From NCBI GenBank assembly GCA_947034885.2, contig OX344751.2:10850001-10914000 (forward strand): a stretch of 64,000 nucleotides of DNA, read 5' to 3'. The position numbers were made by a program, and so were the translations under genes. Below the pieces are notes generated by a model. That model saw only the letters and a program-made list of their open reading frames with translations, was not told the origin of the DNA and did no database searches. Source of the stretch: Thuidium tamariscinum (Eukaryota > Streptophyta > Bryopsida > Hypnales > Thuidiaceae). Within the stretch, counting starts at the first letter, position 1. Every line of letters begins with the position of its first letter. Shown here piece after piece: positions 57,936 through 64,000 of the stretch.

Positions 57936-60900
57936 TCGAAATGGATGGTTTCGAAATGGATGATTTCATGGACACCAGGTTCATCCTTCAAGGATACAAG
58001 TTAACCTTGGAAGTTGGAACACCATTGTGGACACTAAGTGTGATAAATGACAGAATTTTTGCATATAAGATAGAAGTGCAATTGCTCATCTTTGTAATTT
58101 TGTGCAGAAAGAAGAAGTCATAGACAATAGTTTGGTCTCCAGTGAATACATTTGAATTTAATTTATAGAAGATGATTGGCTCGGTTTCAAAAACGATAAT
58201 TTCCACGGAGACCAGCCCGTTTCTATAGTCAAAGTCAGGGCATGGGAACAGTGACGAACAGTGAGCCGAAAGCAGATTGAAAGTAACTTCTGGAGCTGAC
58301 TGAGTCGCTGGTGGTTGGGTTTGCATGCAGTTAGTCTGCACAAGTCTGTACCGGCAGTGGCCATGTTTGTCAAGCTTGCCCGATCCAGAACTTCTATTTG
58401 TCCGGCTTGGCTTCGGAATTCAAGCTCGTCCACATCTGCTGCTTTCGATATCGCAAAGACCAGAGGGTCCGAGGGAGACAGAGAGAGGAATTCCGTGGTG
58501 AGACTTGTGAGGTTGGGGTGAGTTGGGGTTTCCTGCGAGGGAAAGCAGCCGTGGCATGGTGGACTTCTGTTCGAGTGCTGTGGTAAGACGGGTCGAGTTT
58601 CTCTCCGGTGCTCGGACGGACGTGATGGCTGTTGGATGCTGAGTCGGCAGACGGCGGCGTGGTGCGAGAAAGGCTGTCCTCAAACCCGCCTTGATTTCAT
58701 GTTAGTTTTGGTATGATCAGTTCTTCTTGCAATTCTACTGCTTTGCTTCACTTCCTGCATTGTTCATTAGGACTAGGTGACCTACTTTTGTATGCGCTTA
58801 GGAATCTTCAGTATTGCACTTGGAAATTAGTCTCCAGGCTCTGTACTGCCATGTGTCGAGTTCTCTAGTCGACCAGTGTACGTATGTAGATTTGTTGCAG
58901 AACTTGTGGTTGGTGTCCACTTTTCTGGGTACTAGACGGTCAGTTCTTCTACCGGAAACTGTATATCCGTCGCATTTCTGAGCTTGCTGTACTTGTTGCT
59001 TAGAGATTTTGTTCTGTTGGGACTCTAATATGCACTTTTGAGCTTAGTTCTGTGCGGGAGGGTTTGTACTGCACTAAGCTTTCTATCGACCTTTTGTCGG
59101 TTTGAGCGTGTCGGTATCCAGAGATCGTGCGTTTAAAGGTCGCGTTTATTAGTGCTTACTTCATTGCGACGGATTTGTGGATATATTGAATGTCCCTGTT
59201 TGATGCGTAGGGTTTGAACTAATGTAGGTCTATGTGGAGTCGACTTTGTGTGTCTGCTCCTTACTGTTACACTGGTGCGGATTCTTAACCCGAATCAGAG
59301 TACTTTTGTACTTTTGTGCCATTTTGATGTCCACGGATATGATCAGGTTGTGAGCCTCTTGGCGAATGTCTTAGCAACAGGATTACCGACAAACGGAATC
59401 TTTTGTTGATTTTTCGTTTTCGAGTTGCGTTTCTGATTCGCGTGTTCCCTTCATAACACTTCGAAAGAGTCTGTCTAGAATCTGTAGACATACAAGGATT
59501 CGTTTTTTGGTTACCCTGGTTCAGATCGTCCTTCCTTGCCATGTTGTGCTGGTCCTTTTGCTTGATTGGGTGGTGTGACTTCGTGCAGCAACCACCAGCA
59601 TGTGAAATTATTGCTCAGACTTACTTAAGAGGCGATGCCTGGTTATCTCTTCTCTGGCTCTGCAGTCCACTTCAATAGCCTGTGAATGAAGGTTTCTGGT
59701 GTGTATTTCTTGACGTGCAGATCTCGAAGGAATGATGTGTGAAACATCCAGTAGCTGATTACTCCTGCCTGCCGAAATGAGCAATGGATTCATGAATGTT
59801 CTTGTTTCTAGGTACGGTGGAATGTCCGGATGGGCCCACTTGTACGACTTTATTGGTTGCTCCTTCTCGAAATTGTTTAGATCATGTCTGCAGTGCTTCA
59901 AATCCGTGATTGAACAGTCAAGGCTTGCCAACGCCTGTTGTCAGCGTTACTCATTCGATCGATCCCTATCTCTTCATTGAATCAGGGTTTGACATTTCAC
60001 TTGGAATGACAAATTCACTCCCCATGATGGAGAAGTCAATCTTGAGTCTGGTAGTGCTTCAGTTCAGCTCAGGTTTACCAGGAAACCAAATCTTGTGTTT
60101 CATTCCATTCTCTGTTGCTTTTCTATTGTCTTTTAGTCTGATTTTCAAAGACTTTGTTCTTCACTTTTAACTTACCAACGATGCTTGGAAAACCTTGAAT
60201 ATGGAGAGCAAAATGAAATGGTTCATCTTGCCATTTTTTGCAAGTCATTCTGCTGGAGAAGTTGGTTGCTTGATTTGGTCGGTGAGGTTCTTTGCAGCAT
60301 CCTCCAGGGAATGTTACAATTAAACGAATTTTCTCCAGTTCTTATCCCTACAGTTAGTATGTGAATCTTACGAAGGTGTGCAGTCTAATTTGGTACTTCT
60401 TGAAGATTAAGAATTTGGTTTTCAGTGTTTGAAAGTGTGCATATCCATAAGGAATGATGTGTGGATCATACTTTTGTTGATAACATTGGATCGCTCATAT
60501 GATCTTATGCTCACATGATCAATATTGTTGTGAATTGTGTAGAGAGTTTGCAAGGAGCTTTGACTCACAAGTCTATGTGATTGCCATTCAATCTATTGAA
60601 TTGTATTGGAACTCTATAGAAACATTGAGAAGGCTACCACTTTCGAGAAGAATCAAGTTGGCATTATTTGTAGGTACTCAAGCCATGTGCCCATCTTTGT
60701 CAATTATTTTGTATTATGTGTTTTTTGGAATCTAGAATCCAAAAGGCTACAAGAAGAGTGGCTTGTGTAGGGTGGGTGAATTCACAAACTAATATGTTTT
60801 GTCCCACTTGTGCCCCATTTTTCCATTTCTTGTAGGCACTAGCATATAATTCTATTTTCAAGTAACAAACCTCAAAAGCAATATGGAGAGTGACATAAGT

Positions 60901-61079
60901 GATGGCAAGAGATTGTGTGCAAGTCAAGCAAGACCTACTAAGAGATTGTGTACAAGAGAAGGTGTGGTTCATTTATTTTGGTTTCATTGCCAACTTGTTC
61001 TTTTCTTATTGACTTTTGAAGTACAATTAATAACAACTTCTAAAGATTCTTCTTCAAAGTTGATTGCATATGTAATTAA
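57936..61079. other. Intergenic DNA; possible orphan promoter or leader at 58.2-59.9 kb
   Basis: 58190-59950 has higher GC than the AT-rich regions and looks like gene-flank or leader sequence, but no open frame has a recognisable domain. The stretch 58020-58140 resembles the dispersed repeat at 45160 and 33430. An ATG-started frame at 60883-60960 (MESDISDGKRLCASQ) followed by GTGTGG could be a first exon of the TIR gene, but it does not join in frame with any acceptor I found. Confidence 0.35.
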
Positions 61080-64000
61080 ATGTTATTTGGGTGTGCTGAT
61101 TTATATAGTAGATTGGTCATTGGTTGTGGTGCAAATGAGCTTACAAACTACGATGTTTTCATAAGTCATAGAGGCCCCGATACCAAGACCGGTTTTGTGG
61201 GCTTTCTATATGAAGCTTTAAAACGAGTTGGGTTGCATCCCTTTTTGGATTGCAAATCCATTGGAAAAGGCCAAGATTCTTGGAAATGCATTGACCATGC
61301 CATCCAAACCACACCTTTAGCGCTAGTTATTTTTTCAAAGAGTTTTGTACAATCAGAGTGGTGCTTGAAAGAATTACATGCGATGTTAGACTCTCCTACC
61401 ATGAAGGTGCTACCCATATTCTACAACGTTCAACCATGGGAAGTGAATTTTCCAGAAAAGGGTCAATTAGCTATTGGATTTACAAAGTTGAGAGAGAGGC
61501 ATGATGCATCTATCATGAAAGAATGGAAGCTAGATTTAAAAAGAGCTTCAAAGTTGAATGGTTGGGAGCACAAAGAAGAAGACAAGAGGTAAATATGTGG
61601 ATATGCTTTGTTTGTTATGAAGAGTTTGTGGTTGATCTTTACATTGGCATTGTAATTGGTGGTAATGGAATTTGTTACAAGTTGTTTGTAGGTTGGAAAC
61701 GGACTTGGTGGCAGAGGTGGTTGACAAGATTTTTGAATTGGCAAATAAGTCTCTTCCCTTGGACGTTGGTGATCATATAGTGGGTGTGAAGCAAGTTGCT
61801 AAGCACCTCATTCAAGCTCTTATGGAGAAGCAAGTTTTGGTGTTGGGATTGTGGGGAATGGGTGGAATTGGAAAGTCTACTCTGGCAAGGGAGATATACA
61901 ACCAATTACAGCCAAGATTTGAAATGAGGTGTTATGTGGAAGATGTGACAGACAAGGTGAATCAAGGTGGTGTGACAATTGTCTAAAATCATATTTTGAA
62001 AGCCTTGTGTGAGAATGCAAATATTAGAGACAAATCTCATGGAAAGGTTATTCTTGAGGAAAGGTTATCTAAGAAGCACATTCTTGTGATTCTAGATGAT
62101 GTTCGTGATAATGATGAGATGGATTACTTGATGTCACGCCAAATGCTAAAGGAAGGAAGCTTGTGCATTGTCACTTCTCGAGATCGACGTGTATTTGAGA
62201 GGTCAACTTCATTTCATGCCAATCGTGAGATTTATACTCATAATGTTCAATTATTGAGTCAACAACACTCTCAAAACATCTTTGCAAGTCATGCCTTCGG
62301 GGGTGATTGGAAAGTACCTCCAAGATTTGTAAATCTTGTTGAAGATGTGAGCAAGGCATGTGGTGGAGTTCCCTTGGTGTTGAAGGTTTGTGGGTCTCGT
62401 TTGAAAGATGAGGAGGATGTGGAGATTTGGAAGGAAGTTTTGAAGCAATTGAATGATGGCACTATCATGGATGAGAAGAAGATATTTGATTGTCTGCATA
62501 TCAGCTATGATGCTCTTCAAGAGCAACATCAAGAAATGTTTTTGGATATTGCATGTGCATTATTGGGACGATCCGTAGAGTTGGCTAAACTTGTTTGGAG
62601 GTCCCAAGGTTGGTCAGCAGCATTTGGTGTGCGCACCCTTGTAGAAAAGGCCTTGATTACGGTGGATGAGTTTGGAAACTTTCACATGCATGACCACTTG
62701 CGAGACATGGGCCATACAATTGCTAGGAAGGAAAATACCAATTTGGGTATTTGCAAACGTTTGTGGGGCTTTGATTCCGTGGCATGGTTGGATAGGAATG
62801 AGGTGTGTTTAGTAACCATTAAACTTTCATTTGTTCCATTTTTGGAAAGGAGTATTAGTATGTAGTTTTGTTTTGACATATTAGAAAGAAAAACTTAGAA
62901 GAGTCTAGCAGTAGCGTTAACTTGAGTTGATTGTATGAAGATCTAATCCTATTTTGTATGCCCTATTTGCCTATCCCTACTTTGATCCATGAAACATATT
63001 TCAATTGAAGTTTTTAAGTCCATTTGATATTATTGAATTTGTTTTTGCAGATACTACCAAATTCTCTTGAAACTTTGATCCTTCCACAGAGGCTTGAAGT
63101 TCAAGTTGACCTTTCTCTTATGAAAAACTTGCGTATATTGAAGTGTGAGGATGCCATGTTTTCGATGGCACTTCCTAAAAGTTTGCGATGGTTGTACTAC
63201 AGAACAAAAAATCAAGTTGAATGGCACCCTTTTCCAAAGATACTTGAGAACAATGACTTATTGGTATTGTTCATATGGGATGTTTCATTAGAGAGTTTGC
63301 CAGTATCTTTTCAAAATTTTAAAAAGTTGAAAGTATTGAATCTTGAATGGTGTGATGGGCTCAAGGAGCTCCCCGATTCATTGGAAGGCCTCCAAAATTT
63401 AGAAGACTTAAATCTTACAAGAAGTGGAATCCAAAGTCTCCCCAAATCTTTGGGAACTTTGAGCAAGTTGAGAGTGTTGAATCTTCAATGGTGTAAGGGG
63501 ATCAAGGAGCTCCCCGATTCATTGGAAGGCCTCCAAAATTTAGAAGACTTAAAGCTTCAAGGAAGTGGAATCCAAAGTCTCCCGAAATCTTTGGGAACTG
63601 TGAGCAAGTTAAGAGTGTTGAATGTTGAATGGTGTAAGGGGCTAAAGGAACTCCCCGATTCATTGGAAGGCCTCCAAAATTTAGAAGACTTGAACCTTGG
63701 AGAAAGTGGAATCCAAAGTCTCCCCAAATCTTTGGGAACTTTGAGCAAGTTGAGAGTGTTGAATCTTCAATGGTGTAAGGGGATCAAGGAGCTCCCCGAT
63801 TCATTGGAAGCCCTCCAAAATTTAGAAGACTTAAAACTTCAAAGAAGTGGAATCCAAAGTCTCCCGAAATCTTTGGAAACTTTGAGCAAGTTGAAAGTGT
63901 TGAATCTTGAATGGTGTAAGGGGCTCAAGGAGCTACCCGATTCATTGGAAGGCCTCCAAAATTTAGAAGACTTGAACCTTGGAAGAAGTGGAATCCAAAC
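61080..64000 (+). CDS. TIR-NBS-LRR immune receptor gene, one premature stop, cut by window edge
   Basis: Exons: 61080-61588 (TIR), 61692-62802 (NBS), 63051 to beyond 64000 (LRR); borders GT-AG and frames agree. TIR: YDVFISHRGPDTK, then SEWCLKEL with the glutamate used by NAD-cleaving TIRs. NBS: GMGGIGKSTLAR (P-loop), HILVILDDV (kinase 2), LCIVTSRDRR (RNBS-B), CGGVPLVLKVCG (GLPL), EMFLDIACALLG (RNBS-D), MHDHLRDMG (MHD). The LRR exon holds near-identical tandem units. These proteins sense pathogen effectors and signal through TIR NADase activity. A TAA at 61984-61986 interrupts the frame right after the P-loop region, where family members often have Gln, so the full receptor cannot be made by simple translation. 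The start codon is uncertain. Confidence 0.85.
63317..64000 (+). repeat. 141-bp tandem array in the LRR exon
   Basis: The anchor GGAAGGCCTCCAAAATTTAG recurs with exactly 141-bp spacing (GGCC at 63387, 63528, 63669, about 63810, 63951) and the array runs off the window. Each 47-residue unit carries two leucine-rich repeats (LPKSLGTLSKLRVLNLQWCK and LPDSLEGLQNLEDLNL). The units differ by only a few bases, so the array expanded recently or is kept uniform by gene conversion. Confidence 0.9.

Noticed and set aside
63317-64000. CRISPR-like spaced repeats
   Set aside because: The regular 141-bp repeats are coding leucine-rich repeat units in a plant gene, with no variable spacers.

Overview
This is nuclear DNA from a land plant. 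The evidence is plant-type multi-exon genes with GT-AG introns, an ABC1 kinase/beta-lactamase fusion and a BTB-ankyrin gene that both match plant families, a TIR-NBS-LRR resistance gene, a Ty1/copia retrotransposon, and a short AAACCCTAA telomere-type motif. Short introns and very AT-rich, repeat-packed intergenic DNA would fit a non-flowering plant such as a bryophyte, but the species cannot be fixed from this window.

Layout. 1-17.3 kb is mostly AT-rich repeat DNA: several families of short inverted-repeat elements, two fold-back elements at 7-8.4 kb and a 1.1 kb palindrome at 12.4-13.5 kb. One small two-membrane-segment gene lies at 9.9 kb. 17.3-22.6 kb is one Ty1/copia element on the minus strand with matching 268-bp LTRs and a 5-bp target duplication. 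25.0-32.4 kb holds an apparently intact 18-exon gene for an ABC1 atypical kinase fused to a class C-type beta-lactamase domain. 34.8-37.4 kb (minus) is a five-exon gene for a probable plastid protein with two CBS domains. 38.7-41.2 kb (minus) is a three-exon gene with a DUF3820-like motif.

41.5-49.1 kb is again repeat DNA, with a second palindrome related to the first and several elements whose ends read TTAACCC. 50.1-53.0 kb is an RNA polymerase II subunit 3 (RPB3)-like gene with one reading-frame break and an intron made of tandem repeats. 54.1-57.4 kb is an ankyrin-BTB-BTB gene with all visible splice sites kept but four breaks, so probably a pseudogene. 61.1 kb to the right edge is a TIR-NBS-LRR gene with one stop codon just after the P-loop and a fresh-looking 141-bp tandem array in the LRR part.

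The genes do not form an operon or pathway. Two, the CBS protein and the DUF3820-like protein, have N-termini that look like plastid transit peptides. The most unusual content is the cluster of nested fold-back DNA elements, which could give long hairpin RNAs, and the run of damaged genes at 50-62 kb next to intact genes at 25-41 kb.
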